Shown piece after piece: positions 35,701 to 47,328 of a DNA stretch of 64,000 nucleotides. The notes below the pieces were generated by a model. The model saw nothing but the letters and a program-made list of their open reading frames with translations. It ran no database searches and was not told where the DNA came from. The number at the start of each line of letters is the position of its first letter. The first letter of the stretch is position 1. Location: assembly GCF_004011695.2 (NCBI RefSeq), contig NC_082423.1, positions 868,001 through 932,000 of the forward strand, written 5' to 3'. Source of the stretch: Ascochyta rabiei. Lineage: Eukaryota; Ascomycota; Dothideomycetes; Pleosporales; Didymellaceae. The position numbers were made by a program, and so were the translations under genes.

Positions 35701-38700
35701 CCCTTCTATGCAAGCGAACTCTGCACACCAACCCCGAGATCCTACTGGACCCCGCGGCGCTCCAACAGTACGTCGGTGCATCCATATCTCTGAACTATAA
35801 TCTTGTCGAAGAGTTCAAATACTTGCCGTACAAGATCAGGAATGCAATCATCCATGATGTCTTGTATTCATATGAGAATCGTGGGCTTTTGAAAAACTCT
35901 ATTCTTTCGAACCCGGATGCCTTCACCAACGCCGTCAATCGCTTGTGGCAGATTCCTCAAGGCTACGAATCTAGTATCTCGAATTCTCCTACAGGCACGT
36001 GGTGGATCTTGCTCGAGTTGAAGTCAATTAGCGGCAGTCGGAGCCATTCCTACTTCGTGCACTACAACTACATCTATGGTACGCTGCTTATTGACGGACA
36101 GGAGATGAGCACGTTACCATTGGCCTACCGGCAAAATCCATTGTATCGACAAATCTTCAAAGACAGAAACCCCATCGTCTTCCCCTCACCGCTACACGGT
36201 ATGTCGTGGGCGGTTTCTGAACCGATGAAGCCTGGCCAACGCGTGCATCTGGGTTTTCGACAGAACACTCTGATCGTACGCGCGATCGAGCACGACCAGT
36301 TGTACGAGTACATACCAACCGGAGTTTTTGGCACGCATTCGTTGCCCGACCTTCCAGTACCTCTCATCGCAGGTTGTTACCATTGGTTGAACGTACGAAC
36401 CGGTGAGTTGGAAATCCGTCGACAGGACATGTGGATATCAAAGCCAGGCAACTGGTGGATACACGGTCTCTTGTACGGTCAATGCCAGGCGGTTCGACGT
36501 TTTGGCAAACGGTCCGAGACCAGGTTGCTAGACTCTTCAAACGATCTTGTGCAACGCATCAGCGGGGTTTTTCAATCTTTCGAAAATATCAACTACATTA
36601 TGGTGTTGGCCACTCGAGATGGCACGGTTTCCGTCGAGCTAAAGCGTTTGGAGCTCACCTTCTACATCAACGAGAGTGGCTTGTTGTATTCTCCACGGCT
36701 CGGCGCTTTCATAACGCAGGAACAAGATGCTGGCACCTGGTATGGCCTTCGTAGCAAGATCGTAGTCCAATCTGCTGCCAACCGCCGTCAGAAGAGCATC
36801 CTTGTGCCGCTTCACAACGATATTCAGGTCACACGCGATGACATCCACGTTTCCGTCGAGATTAGCACAGGCGGAGGCGACACGTACCTGAAATTTGACA
36901 TCAATGAAGTACTAGGCCGTATCGACTGCCCCCCTGAACCAAAACTTCTATACACCAAGGCACTGCTGCACGCATACACATCGCATGTGGTACCAGATCC
37001 CCTGACTTCCCGGACTGGAGTAGAGGAAGCACTTCGTCTTCTTCAGATGGGGCTATACCAGCCTTGGAATCCGATAGGAAGCGCCGACCTAACTCTACTG
37101 CAACGTTTAGCTAATCTTTCGCCACTGCGAGGGTACTATCCTGTAGATTCGCAGTCCATGGAGACGGTGACATGGCGACCTGATCTGACGGTACATATTC
37201 AAGATGACCGGTTCAGACCGCATGCGGAGAGTATCTTGCGACGGAACTCATCTCTCGTCGAGTTCCTTTCAGATTTTGTCAAACAGGAGCAAGTATCAGA
37301 TATTCTGGTCGAGCCCAATTCTCATCTGGCACTGCGAGCAATATCACGCACATATGCACGACAGCCTCGAGAAAAAGATCTACTTCACTACGCGAGGGAC
37401 AGACGTACGACAACTATAGCTCAGGCAAATACTTTCCAGATAACTAGGTTGCTTCTCGAACAGCAGCCCTCGCCAACAAACGCACCCAGTCTTCTATCTC
37501 TTCTACATGACGCACCCGTGGTTGGTGGCTATGACAAATGCTTCCAAAAAATTCTGCTCACTGATCTACTTACCGTTGATGCCAAGACAGAGTGGGGTGC
37601 ACTCACTCAACGAGCGATGATGTGTGATGTGCAAGATCGCTACAACTTCATGTTTCTCCTAGGACCAATCGCTTTTTCTGAGGATGCCAACCTGGAACTA
37701 CTCCACAAGCTGATTTCTTTCACAATGTCTCTAGAAGTCAAGGCGCTCCAGCCACCGCAGCACGCCGCATACTTTCACTTCCGAGCCGATGGAGCGCCAC
37801 CCTCATCCTACCTTGTGTCTTTCATGGAGAAGGCGAAGATGCCGTTTCTTGCAACGGGCTTTAAGAAGCGTTCACAGCTCGTTACTGCTGAAAACCACCA
37901 CGAAGAATACGTCGAGAAGAGCTGCGAAGCTTTGGCTTCATCGATCCAGACTCAATGGCCCCATCAGGAGATCGATATTGCGAAGCTGGTGCACATTGAC
38001 CCTACACAGCTCGATGTTGTTCGCGTCTTGGAAGACCTCACGCCTGAGTGGTATCGGTTGACTCGTAACCACGAGCTTGCAATGTATCTTGAGCAAGTTC
38101 AGGTAGTGCTAGACCGATTGAGTACGGTTCTCTTGAGCAGACCAAATTCTGCTGCGACTCACAACGGCTTGCATGTGGACGCCTTGACAACCTCTAAGAC
38201 CCCAAAGTCGTACTCGTCTAGAGATCGGTTCGAAGATGAGGTCTCGCTATCAAGGCTCTTGCAGAAGCCAATTCGTCACATTCATCACCAGCGTGGAGGT
38301 GTCGCATCTACTAATGGCACACTTTGGCCGAGATCGGTCAACACTCTACAACTTCCGAGCGACTTGTACAGCACGCTTGACCAAGACAACAAGAACGCTA
38401 CTCGTGGCCCTCGAAAAACCTTGACTACCTTCAGCGGTATTCCAGTGCCTGAGATTCGAAAGCTCAAAGCCATCGTTAGCGATTTCCGAAACAGCTCTTC
38501 ACTCATGCACTCTCGATATGCCGATGAGATGGACGCTAGTATTGATGCCCTCCAACTACATGTGAAGCACCCAAAACAAACTGCTCAACCTTTTAGTCGC
38601 TGGATAACGGCGGACGATATCCGTTCTGCCAAAGATAACGTCAGAACAATTGTGGAAGGAGTCAGAGGTACCTTGGCTGTGCAAGACCCGCAAGCAAAGT

Positions 38701-41700
38701 GGCTTCAAGAGGTTGAGCTATGGCCGAAAATGACGGTCACAGAACTGCTTACGGAGTTGCGATCTACCTCAGGTAGTAATTTTGGGGCCGGCACGAAAGG
38801 AGCTTTGGTATCATTGGGCGTAGCCGTCACCAAATTGCAACAGATGCTGCGTATCCATGACGCGCAGAAAAGACATAAGGATAAACAGCAACAAGACGAG
38901 TGGACCAACCCTGGTCATACTAATTGGGACCCCGCCGAATATACCGACTGGCTCCTTCTGGAGATCGACGGCGATATCATGCTTCGTGAAGAGCAAATAC
39001 AAGTTGCGCTGGCAACAATAGCACCGGCGTCAGGCGAAAACTCAGTCTTACAGCTGCTGATGGGCAAAGGGAAGACGTCGTGTATTCTGCGTAAGTGCCC
39101 CATCTGCGCCCAGATGTTACTGCTAATCGCTCACAGCGATGGTGGCCGCCGTGCTGGCAAACAAGCAAGACTTGGCGCGTATCATAGTGCCTTGCCCGTT
39201 ACTCTTGCAGTCCGCGCAAGTAATGCAAGTCAAACTAGGAGGTCTGGTTAATCGAGAAATCATGCACATTCCTTTCTCTCGCAAAACATCTCGCAAAACA
39301 TCTCTTATGCGATTGTACCGTCGATTGCACTCACAAATGCGAGACCGCGGCGGAGTCATGGTTTCACTCCCAGAGCATCTCCTCTCATTCAAACTCAGCG
39401 GACTACAGCAACTTGCAGATGGTCACTTGGAGATTTCAACAGCTATGGTTGAGATGCAAGAATGGCTTGACGTACATACTCGAGATGTTCTGGACGAGTG
39501 CGACGTCTCTCTGGCCATTCGAATGCAGCTCATCTATCCATCTGGGTCGCAAACATCTGTAGACGGCCACCCAGTGCGTTGGCAGGTCATCCAGCTCTTG
39601 CTAAGCCGCACGTATGACTTCATCACTGCTGTTCAATCTCGCTATCCCAATAGTGTGGAGGTGGTCAATCGCGTCGGAGGCGGGTTTCCGCTCATCTACT
39701 TCCTTCGAAAAGACGCAGAGGACTTTCTGGTCCACCTGCTTGTGCGCAATATATGCAAGGGTAACAACGAGTTCTTGCCATGTGCAAAGTTCCCGACAGC
39801 AGTCCAGAATGACGTTGCAGCCTACATCTCAACTGCTTCTGTATGCAGTGAGCTGAGGCGAAAAATCACTGCTTTCTTCAAGGATAGGCAGCAGCTGTTG
39901 AAGATCGCAAACCTATTGCGTGGCCTGTTCGTCCATCGTATCTTCCTTTCGAGTCTCAAGAAGCGCTGGAATGTGCAGTATGGGCTACATGCTACACGAG
40001 CACCAATCGCCGTCCCATATCTCGCGAAAGGCGTACCGTCCGTGGCTGCTGAATGGGGTCACCCGGATGTTGCCATCCTCTTGACCTGTCTGTCATTCTA
40101 CTACCAAGGACTTACCCTGACTCAGTTCAAGCAAGCATTCGAGCAATTGGGAAAATCAGACGTTCCGAGCGTGGAGTACGCCAAGTGGGTCTTCCCTCGT
40201 GCACCACTTGGTCTTGAGGATTACACAGCCGTCAACGCCGAGGACAGTTGGCAATTGAACAAGCTTTTCCAGCTAATTCGGTAAGTCGATGAATTTGCTA
40301 AAATCCTATAGCTTGCAGTAGAATGCTAACACTGGTAGTCTGAATGCCTCTCTGGCGAACTTTTATCTCAACAATTTTGTCTTTCCACAGTACGCTAAGA
40401 CATTCAGCGTCAAGCTACAAGCATCTGGGTGGAATCTGTTTCCCTCGCATAACGATACAGGCTGCCGCGTAACCGGGTTTTCTGGTACCAATGACACTCG
40501 ACATCAGCTGCCCATGCTTGTCAAGCAGGCTGATCTGCCTGAGCTCGCCCATACTAATGCAGAGGTTCCTTACTATCTTATGGCTGAACGTAACCGTGGA
40601 TACGTCCGCATGAGCTATACAGGCGGTCAGCGTTGGACAGAGCTAGATCTCATCAGGAATCTGGCCAAGACCCCGGGTGTCTTCAAGACCAGAATTCTCA
40701 TCGATGCCGGCGCTCAGGTCCTAGAGCATGCCAACCGAGACTTTGCCAAAGCCTGGCTTGACGAGGATACCGATGCGGCTGCAGCAGTGTATTTTGACGA
40801 TGATCATCGAGCGTGGGTACTGTACCGTACTGGCAACCGCACACCATTGCTAGTATCTCCGTTTTCTGATGGTCTGGAACGCTGTGTCGTCTACGTTGAT
40901 GAGAGTCATTGCCGAGGCACCGATCTCAAGCTTCCTGTACACGGTAGAGCCGCATTGACCCTCGGCCAGCATCTCACCAAGGATGCTTTGGTGCAGGCAG
41001 CAATGCGTTTGCGTCTCCTTGGGCAGACTCAGTCTGTGACATTCTACTCGCCTCCGGAGGTTCATCAGGGCATCCTGGACCGGCTGAACAAGGGACCACT
41101 CTTCCATCCAGATTCAGCTGCGGTGCTAGCCTGGGTGTTCGGGCAGACTTGTGATATGCTTCAGCAACAGGAGCCTTCCTACTTCGCCCAGGCGCTGCAA
41201 TACATGCATCAGAAGCAAGCTCGACTAAGCTACCCTGACTATCTTACTGACGAGCCATCAAGATTACAGTTCCTAGCTGCTGTGCTTATGAAAGAAGCTC
41301 TGCTCATCAAGGAGATGTATCAGCCGGGAGGTAGTCGGCGTCCTGGGTTCAGCAATGTCGCGTGTTGGGATCCTTCCTTGCAGGAAAATGTCAAGCTGCT
41401 TCATGATCGCCAGAAGCAATTTCAAGATAACGGCTCTGCCGTGCATGCTTCTGTTCTGGAAGAAGTCGAGATCGAACAAGAACGCGAACTCGAGATTGAG
41501 GTAGAACACGAGGTCGAGAACGTGCGCGAAGTACAGCGCCCACCGCGGTTCCGTGCCCTTGAAATTACCAAGTTGCATGCCGACATTGAGCATTTCGCCG
41601 CTTCTGGAATGTTGGTCGCCGGCAGTAGCGCTTACTCCCCGATGTTCTTTACCTTAGGCCGAACCGCACTGGGATCCAAACGTGGCATCTCGCCTTCTAT

Positions 41701-42460
41701 GGCGTCGAATCTATGGGTGTCAGCACAGTTCAGTCGGACGGTCGATGTATACGAACCCAACGACATCTACGTGCGACCGACCCAATGGATCGTGTGGAGC
41801 TCGATCAGTGACAAGGCTCTTCTCGTCAGCCAGGAGGAAGCCAATGCCCTGGTTCCAGTTTTGCGTTCGAAAGCTCAACCTGAGGGTGTTCACCTCATCG
41901 TATATGCTGCACCAGTCACTCGTAGGATGCTGCACTTCAACAGCCTGGACTATCACGCCACACCACCACTCCCGGTCAACTTCAAGGCTCCCACGTGGCT
42001 TCAGGTCGAGCTGGGCATCTTCTCGGGGCGTTTATATCTTGAGTGGCATGAACACGCTGAGCTGCTTGGTTATCTAGGGTTGAAGCTAGATCTCTCGGTC
42101 GACTCAAGCGTGATTCCGTTCGCCAAGAAAGCTCTTATATTCCTCCATGATTGGATCGACATTTGCCGCAAGGGCCAAGACTTTGAGCACACACCCATGG
42201 GCTTCATCACCACCGGCAAGCCACTGACAGAGAACCATGCCTTCTTCCAGTCCTCGGCTCACGAGTCTCATGCAGATATTCGGCCTCGCATTGCACGTGT
42301 CGTGTCCGGTGGAAACGAGCAGGAAGAGGGAGACAACGGCGACAGCGACCATGGCGAAGACGAGGAGTTTGAGCCCGTCGTGGAGCACGTCGATGATTCA
42401 GATAGTGGAGATGACGGTTCTAGCAAAGAGGCGGGTTCAGGCAGTGAAGACGAGGACTAG
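32743..42460 (+). CDS. Giant DUF3638/DUF3645-family protein with SF2-helicase-like motifs
   Basis: Four exons: 32743-33086, 33134-39090, 39137-40280 and 40339-42460; introns of 47, 46 and 58 nt; 3188 residues. The family is known from fungi and other eukaryotes as very large uncharacterised proteins (about 3000 residues), in databases sometimes labelled ubiquitinyl hydrolase, though I see no clear catalytic Cys/His box. The last third has P-loop features: LLMGKGKTS at about 2089-2097 (Walker A-like), DECD at about 2220-2223 (Walker B/DExD-like), VYVDESHCRGTDLKLP from about 2666, and QAAMRLRLLGQTQ from about 2701 (like helicase motif VI). The first 2000 residues are mostly alpha-helical with no named domain that I recognise. 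The C-terminus is a highly acidic Asp/Glu/Ser tail, and a Glu-rich coiled stretch lies around EVEIEQERELEIEVEHEVENV. The role is unknown. Confidence 0.88.
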
Positions 42461-42852
42461 TCTGATGCGAATGAGCTTTTGTAGGATTGGAGTAATGGGC
42501 ATGTAAGGACGCCTCGCACGTGTCACGTTTCTGTAGAGAAATCGACTTGGATACGTCCATTCGTGCCGTTCACCTTACTGACGTGACCCGAAATCTACAC
42601 ACATTTGATGAAACCCACGTACAGACTTCGTCGTGTGTGGTAATTTATATCATTAGGCAAAACTTCGTCTAACCAACGGGTATGGGTATCTTCATCTCTG
42701 TCCTTTCCTCTCTTCTCTGCTTCTATGCTACGCAGTGCTACGCAGTGCTATGCTGTACATGCAAAAATCAATCATCTACTAGTCTCCCCCTCTTCAGAGC
42801 AATGCTGTACTTCTGCTTTCTCGTTTAGACATTATGATTACGTCCGCAGATT
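42461..42852. terminator. Convergent 3' flank between giant gene and membrane-protein gene
   Basis: Two genes end facing each other here (42460 plus, 42853 minus). A tandem CTACGCAGTG repeat (about 42728-42747) is the only structure. Transcript ends and poly(A) sites are expected, but no precise signal is claimed. Confidence 0.4.
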
Positions 42853-44475
42853 CTACTCGTACAGATCATCCGCGTCATTCTTCGCTGGCGCAGCGTGTGT
42901 GGGCGCTGGCTGTGTCGTTGCTGGTGGAGCTGGTGCCGAAGCGGGTTGGGGGGCTGGAGCTTCGCTCACGTTCGCAGGCGGTGTGGGGACAGGTGCGAGA
43001 GCAGGTGCGGGAGCAGGTGCAGCTTGTTGAGGCTGCGGAGGCAGCTGGGCGTTTGGTGGAGGGGAGTTCGGAGGGTGGTATACGGGCTGCAGAGCTTGGG
43101 GCGGTGTTGCTGTGCCTGCCACAGGTGAGGATCCGACAACGACGCCTTCCTTGGGCACATAGGCTGCGTAGTAGCCGGCCTGCTGTGGGTAGCCCTGTGC
43201 GGGCATGGGATATCCCGGTACGCCGCCATGGGGAGGTTGTTGGAAGCCGGGCGGGCCTGGTGGTAAAGGACCGTAGTAGAACACTTGTCCTGGAGCAGCT
43301 TGAACCATGGCGGGATGCAGCGGTTGGCCTTCTGGCACGATGCCAACAGTCTGCTTGGAGTACTGTCCGAGAAGAAGGACAGGATACCTTCTCTTGAAGC
43401 CCCACGACCAGTTCTTAAACTTCTGACCTGCGGGCATTTCTTTCCACTTCTGCTGCAAGAGCTTCTGGTCTTCTTTGCTGCGCGCATCTTGCATGCGAGT
43501 GAAGCACAGCACCCACAGGGAGAGAAGCACCCAGCACACAGTGCCGCAACGCAGGGCAGATTTACCCTTCATTAGGCGCGTGTACCAGAACCAAGATTCG
43601 AGGAACCCGAGCAGGAAGATGCCGGGCAGGACGGTGGCAATGATGATGATCCATGTCTTGAGGCTCGTGCAGCCGCCGAAATAACAGGTGCGGTAGTCGG
43701 TCCAGGAATCGTCGCCATCGGACCCAGAGCTGGAGCCTCCACCGCCAGAGCTGCCCGTGCCGCTTGTATATTGTGCCGGTGGTGGTGTACAAGACGCGAT
43801 GTAGTAGCTGTAGTAGTAGTCGTCTGTGCTAGTGAATGGCGCAGCACCAGCGGTGAGGTACCAGCTGCTATATTCGGCGACGTACGAACGGAATGTGCTG
43901 GTGCTGACGTCTGTCGATGTAGGCTGAAGTTGATCTGCGACAACGGTAGGGATGTATGTGATCGAGGCTTGCGTTGCCACTGTGAAGATGGTCGGACAAC
44001 TCGAAGGCGCGGTCATGGTAACGGGCATAAAGTACGCGGTAGTGGAGTACGTGACCGATGCTGATGCAGTCGATGATACATAGGATTCCCAGGTGCTCGT
44101 GGGAACAAAATCCGACTCAGCGACCGCGTTTTCAGGGTAGTAGAGCTCGACGACGAGCACATCCTCGTAGCGGGAGGAGTAAGTTGACGTGTATGTAGGC
44201 GTGGCAGTTGGCATTACAGTGGGCTTGATGGTGCGAGTGTATGTGTCAAGGTAGGTAGTTGTTTGGCCAGACAACCTGGTGTATGTTGATGTTGAGACCC
44301 AGTCCTGGTATTTGACAGTCGCAGTCCAAAACAGGGACGTCTTAGAAGAATACCGTGAGGTGCGGCCGTAGTTATAGTAATCGTCCGAAACTGTGTAGAC
44401 CGAGTCTTCTGTGGACTGGCCATTCACAAACGCAGCCCCGAACGCGAGGGCCGCAAGGGCATACTTGAGAGCCAT
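42853..44475 (-). CDS. Signal-peptide, Ser/Thr/Tyr-rich membrane protein with Pro/Ala tail
   Basis: A single exon of 540 residues. A signal peptide (MALKYALAALAFGAAFVNG) is followed by about 240 residues rich in Ser, Thr and Tyr, probably heavily O-glycosylated and facing the outside, with few cysteines. A Gly/Ser hinge (GTGSSGGGGSSSGSDGDD) follows, then a short Cys-containing loop (TCYFGGC) and two hydrophobic helices (around TWIIIIATVLPGIFLLGF and GTVCWVLLSLWVLCF). A basic juxtamembrane stretch leads to a Pro/Gly/Ala/Gln-rich cytosolic tail ending DADDLYE. The layout resembles fungal cell-wall or surface sensors, but I do not recognise the family and no sensor motif (such as WSC) is visible. 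It is the last ordinary gene before the transposon island. Confidence 0.82.
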   Translation of the reverse strand: MALKYALAALAFGAAFVNGQSTEDSVYTVSDDYYNYGRTSRYSSKTSLFWTATVKYQDWVSTSTYTRLSGQTTTYLDTYTRTIKPTVMPTATPTYTSTYSSRYEDVLVVELYYPENAVAESDFVPTSTWESYVSSTASASVTYSTTAYFMPVTMTAPSSCPTIFTVATQASITYIPTVVADQLQPTSTDVSTSTFRSYVAEYSSWYLTAGAAPFTSTDDYYYSYYIASCTPPPAQYTSGTGSSGGGGSSSGSDGDDSWTDYRTCYFGGCTSLKTWIIIIATVLPGIFLLGFLESWFWYTRLMKGKSALRCGTVCWVLLSLWVLCFTRMQDARSKEDQKLLQQKWKEMPAGQKFKNWSWGFKRRYPVLLLGQYSKQTVGIVPEGQPLHPAMVQAAPGQVFYYGPLPPGPPGFQQPPHGGVPGYPMPAQGYPQQAGYYAAYVPKEGVVVGSSPVAGTATPPQALQPVYHPPNSPPPNAQLPPQPQQAAPAPAPALAPVPTPPANVSEAPAPQPASAPAPPATTQPAPTHAAPAKNDADDLYE

Positions 44476-45023
44476 AGCTCACTGTTGATAGCCAACCTTC
44501 CAAGCGGGTGACAAGATTGCAAAGAAAGTATCGTGAGATCAGTATTTGTCAAACGTCAGGGCGCTGAGATCACTTTAAACTCCCTAAGCACAACGCCGTC
44601 CTTATGTTAAGCGACCTCTAGACAGAACCGTCCAAAAAGCGTTGACCGGTCGTAGAGTCACATCTCCTTTCTCTTGGCAGCCTGCAGTTAGCCTTGGAGA
44701 AAATGAATGTCCGCCCTTTACCAGACCAATCAAGCAAGCTTCGCGACGCCTTTGTAACGCGACTCACCCAACCACACGGGCCGTAAGATCGTGAAAAGAC
44801 CGTGAGCATCATGTTGACAAGTGATTCTACGCGAGTTTACAAACACCCTCTTTCAGCGATTTCGGCAGGGGTAGGCGGAATTGGATCAGATATTTTAAGG
44901 GTACATGAGTCGTACCGCCCATGATCCATGCAGGGGTTATTGGATGCCTAAGCGGCTCAGGAGATTTTGCTGCGCTGCGCCCCTAATATAACTTTGGGGC
45001 GCTCGCAGCGAGTACCGTGTCCG
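44476..45023. other. Island margin with a GC-rich partial hairpin
   Basis: Contains the upstream region of the membrane-protein gene, then a GC-rich imperfect inverted repeat (CGCTGCGCCCC at about 44973-44983 against the complement of GGGGCGCTCGCAGCG at 44996-45010) immediately left of the first transposon. It may be a relic of another element. No gene is seen. Confidence 0.4.
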
Positions 45024-45057
45024 TGCGCGCAACGACCGGAGTCGCGCAACGACCAAA
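45024..45057 (+). repeat. Left terminal inverted repeat of transposon 1
   Basis: 34 bp; the reverse complement matches 47101-47134 with a single G/A difference in the inner part (ACGACC versus ACAACC). Confidence 0.9.
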
Positions 45058-45240
45058 TCATCACAACTACACTATACTTTAACGCGTTGTAACTTAACAA
45101 CTATAGCAGCTATTAATAAAACGCTTACAGTAATTAATGTGCTAAAACTAGGTAAAAAACTTATATATTAGTATTTTGCTACTAGGTTTAGTATTAACTG
45201 CGTAACTCTAGCTTAGAGACACAAGCACGTTTAGGACTCT

Positions 45241-47016
45241 TAGGAGACTAAGGATATTAACTAGCAACGTTTAACGCTATAATAAGAGATAGAGCTTATA
45301 AAGTATATAGAGTTACTTAGTACTTATTACTTACTACCTACTAGAGAGATAATCTAGAATTTTGTATTACTAGTGGCTCAAAATCTAGTTAGTAAGAGCT
45401 AGGTTACCTACTTTATTAATAAGTACTCTATCTATCTTATCTTATATTACTCTACTAGGATAGATTAACTATATTATAATACTAATTCCTATAATAAATA
45501 TATGCTCTACTTTAACCTACTATAGCACAAAATCTCTAAATACTCTATTAAGGGTTACTACACATATAATATAGATAAGAAGGGCTTTATAATTAGCATT
45601 ATAGGCAGAATAAAATATATATTTAGTAAGTGTATATAGATAAAGAGAGAGATTAAAGTATCTATCTAGGATAGTAACTAAGCTTAGTAGACGCTTATAG
45701 CGTGTGTATGTAGTAATAGAATAGTACTACTACTAGGCATTATCTATAAGTTAGCTAACGCTAGCATTAAATTAGACTAGGTAGCTAAAATTAAGCTAGG
45801 AAAACACTCTGTAATAGTTACATTATCTCTCTTAGGGTAGATAAATAGGGATATAGGCCTTGCCTAGCTTAAGCAGGTATTTAATTGCTACACTAAGGAG
45901 AAAGTACAAAGAAAGTAGAGGCTTTTAATACTAGATAGCTACAGATCCTATATAATAATAGACTTTATTAAGTACTATAATAACTATAAGATCCTCCTAG
46001 CTATCCTTTCCCCTTACTTAACCTAAACGCTCTAGCTGCTTAATATAGTGCTATTTAAGCCTCTATTAATAGTATACTTAAAAGTAGTTATAATATACAT
46101 CTATAAGGCTTAAAATAATATACCTATTACTAGAGCAGACTTCTTCTACCTATTCTAGCTAGCGTAGATGTATAGCTTTACTAAAAAGCTAATACTTAAG
46201 TCTTTTAAAGTAATAGGTATCTATCTACTTAATCCTAATATTATCCTCTATTACTTTGTTATAACACTAGAGAGCTTAAATTTAGATAGATCCTTATTGT
46301 CTATTTACAGCAACAAGGATTAGCTTAAAATAGAGACATTGTTATAGTGTGTAGTTAAAAACTAGAGTAAGAGTAACGTTAAAAAGATAAGACAATTAAT
46401 CTACTATATCTTAGTTAAAACCTTACTCCTCTAGTGTAAGATAGATAGCCTTAAAAAGACTCTAAAGACATAGAAGAAGTATAAAAAGAAGAGTAAAACC
46501 TTAGACTTATAGTAACAGCAGGAGTACTATAGTAGTGTAGTGTTCTAGTTACCTAGAAAGGTTAATAAAGCATGCTTCTATAAGCAAGTTAGACAATATA
46601 AGAAGAAGGAGGAGAAGCTTAGAAAAGCTACTAGTAAGGAAGTAGCAGCTGCTAAGAAGCTAGTTAAGGAGAAGAAGAAGGAGGAGAGGCGTGTAGTGTA
46701 AGAGACAGCTAAGGTAGTACGTAAGAAGGAGAAGGCTAACACAGCAATTTAGAGAGCTATATATTAGGCTAAAAAGTAGTATTAATAATAAGAGTATAAT
46801 ACTGTAAAAGCTATATAATTACCTTAAAAGAGTAAGAAGAAAGCTTTATAAGTAACTTAGCTAAAAAAGTGTTAAAAACGTAGTCTTAGGGATAATGTTA
46901 GTAGTTATAGTCCCCTATTGCTGTCCCTAGCTCCCCTACTTAAAACCATATTACGTAGCTGCAACATTAAGGTACTAGCTAAATTTAAATAGTACATCTT
47001 TTTTATAAGTAATTAA
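45241..47016 (+). pseudogene. Broken DDE transposase of transposon 1
   Basis: A single reading frame (first bases at 45241, 45541, 45901) keeps transposase-like sense for about 590 codons. Recognisable blocks: a helix-turn-helix-like N-terminal part (NFVLLVAQNLVSK), YNIDKKGFIIS..IGRIK (the catalytic-domain start, where family members read N-x-D-E-K-G), LIACVCSNRIVLLLGIIYK, LLILDSYRSYIIIDFIKYY (second Asp block, normally LDGHxSH) and FKPLLIVYLK. A Lys/Glu-rich tail follows. The frame is interrupted by many TAG and TAA codons but no frameshift is evident along 1.8 kb, and Gly/Arg/His positions are replaced by Ser/Lys/Tyr as C-to-T and G-to-A transitions would give. It is not functional. Confidence 0.85.
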
Positions 47017-47100
47017 TTAGTACTACACTACAAAATTACAAAATAATAGCTGTTGTGGGTGGCTCTATAGCCTTATCTAATTTTAAGTGTTAAGGTGGTT

Positions 47101-47134
47101 TTTGGTTGTTGCGCGACTCCGGTCGTTGCGCGCA
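47101..47134 (-). repeat. Right terminal inverted repeat of transposon 1
   Basis: 34 bp; complementary to 45024-45057 with one mismatch. The flank TGATTGATTAATTAATT follows. Confidence 0.9.
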
Positions 47135-47247
47135 TGATTGATTAATTAATTAATAAGTTTAACGTCCTGTGTGAGTCTAAGACTATATAAGATAAGAGCA
47201 GTTAAGCTGCTCTAGTAATTTAAGGAGTGTGTTTCTTTAAAGGGATA

Positions 47248-47310
47248 ACGTACTCCACGGGTGAGCGGATCAAACGGGTGAGCGGATCACTCTGCCAAGA
47301 CCACACCAAA
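47248..47310 (+). repeat. Left terminal inverted repeat of transposon 2
   Basis: 63 bp, nearly identical to the reverse complement of 49048-49110. Internal direct repeats GGTGAGCGGATCAAAC and GGTGAGCGGATCACTC could be transposase binding sites. Confidence 0.9.
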
Positions 47311-47328
47311 CCTCCACCTTACCACGCA

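Larger units (their letters stand above)
45024..47134 (+). mobile_element. Fot1/pogo-like DNA transposon, heavily RIP-like mutated
   Basis: This 2111-bp element is bounded by 34-bp terminal inverted repeats (45024-45057 and 47101-47134, starting TGCGCGCAACGACCGGAGTC) with one mismatch. The interior is extremely AT-rich while the ends stay GC-rich. One plus-strand frame covers most of the interior and encodes a broken DDE transposase (see pseudogene entry). Terminal repeats plus DDE_1-type transposase place it in the Tc1-mariner superfamily, Fot1/pogo branch. I could not find the TA target duplication expected of that group at either end, so the true termini may extend beyond my call or may be altered. 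Confidence 0.85.
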
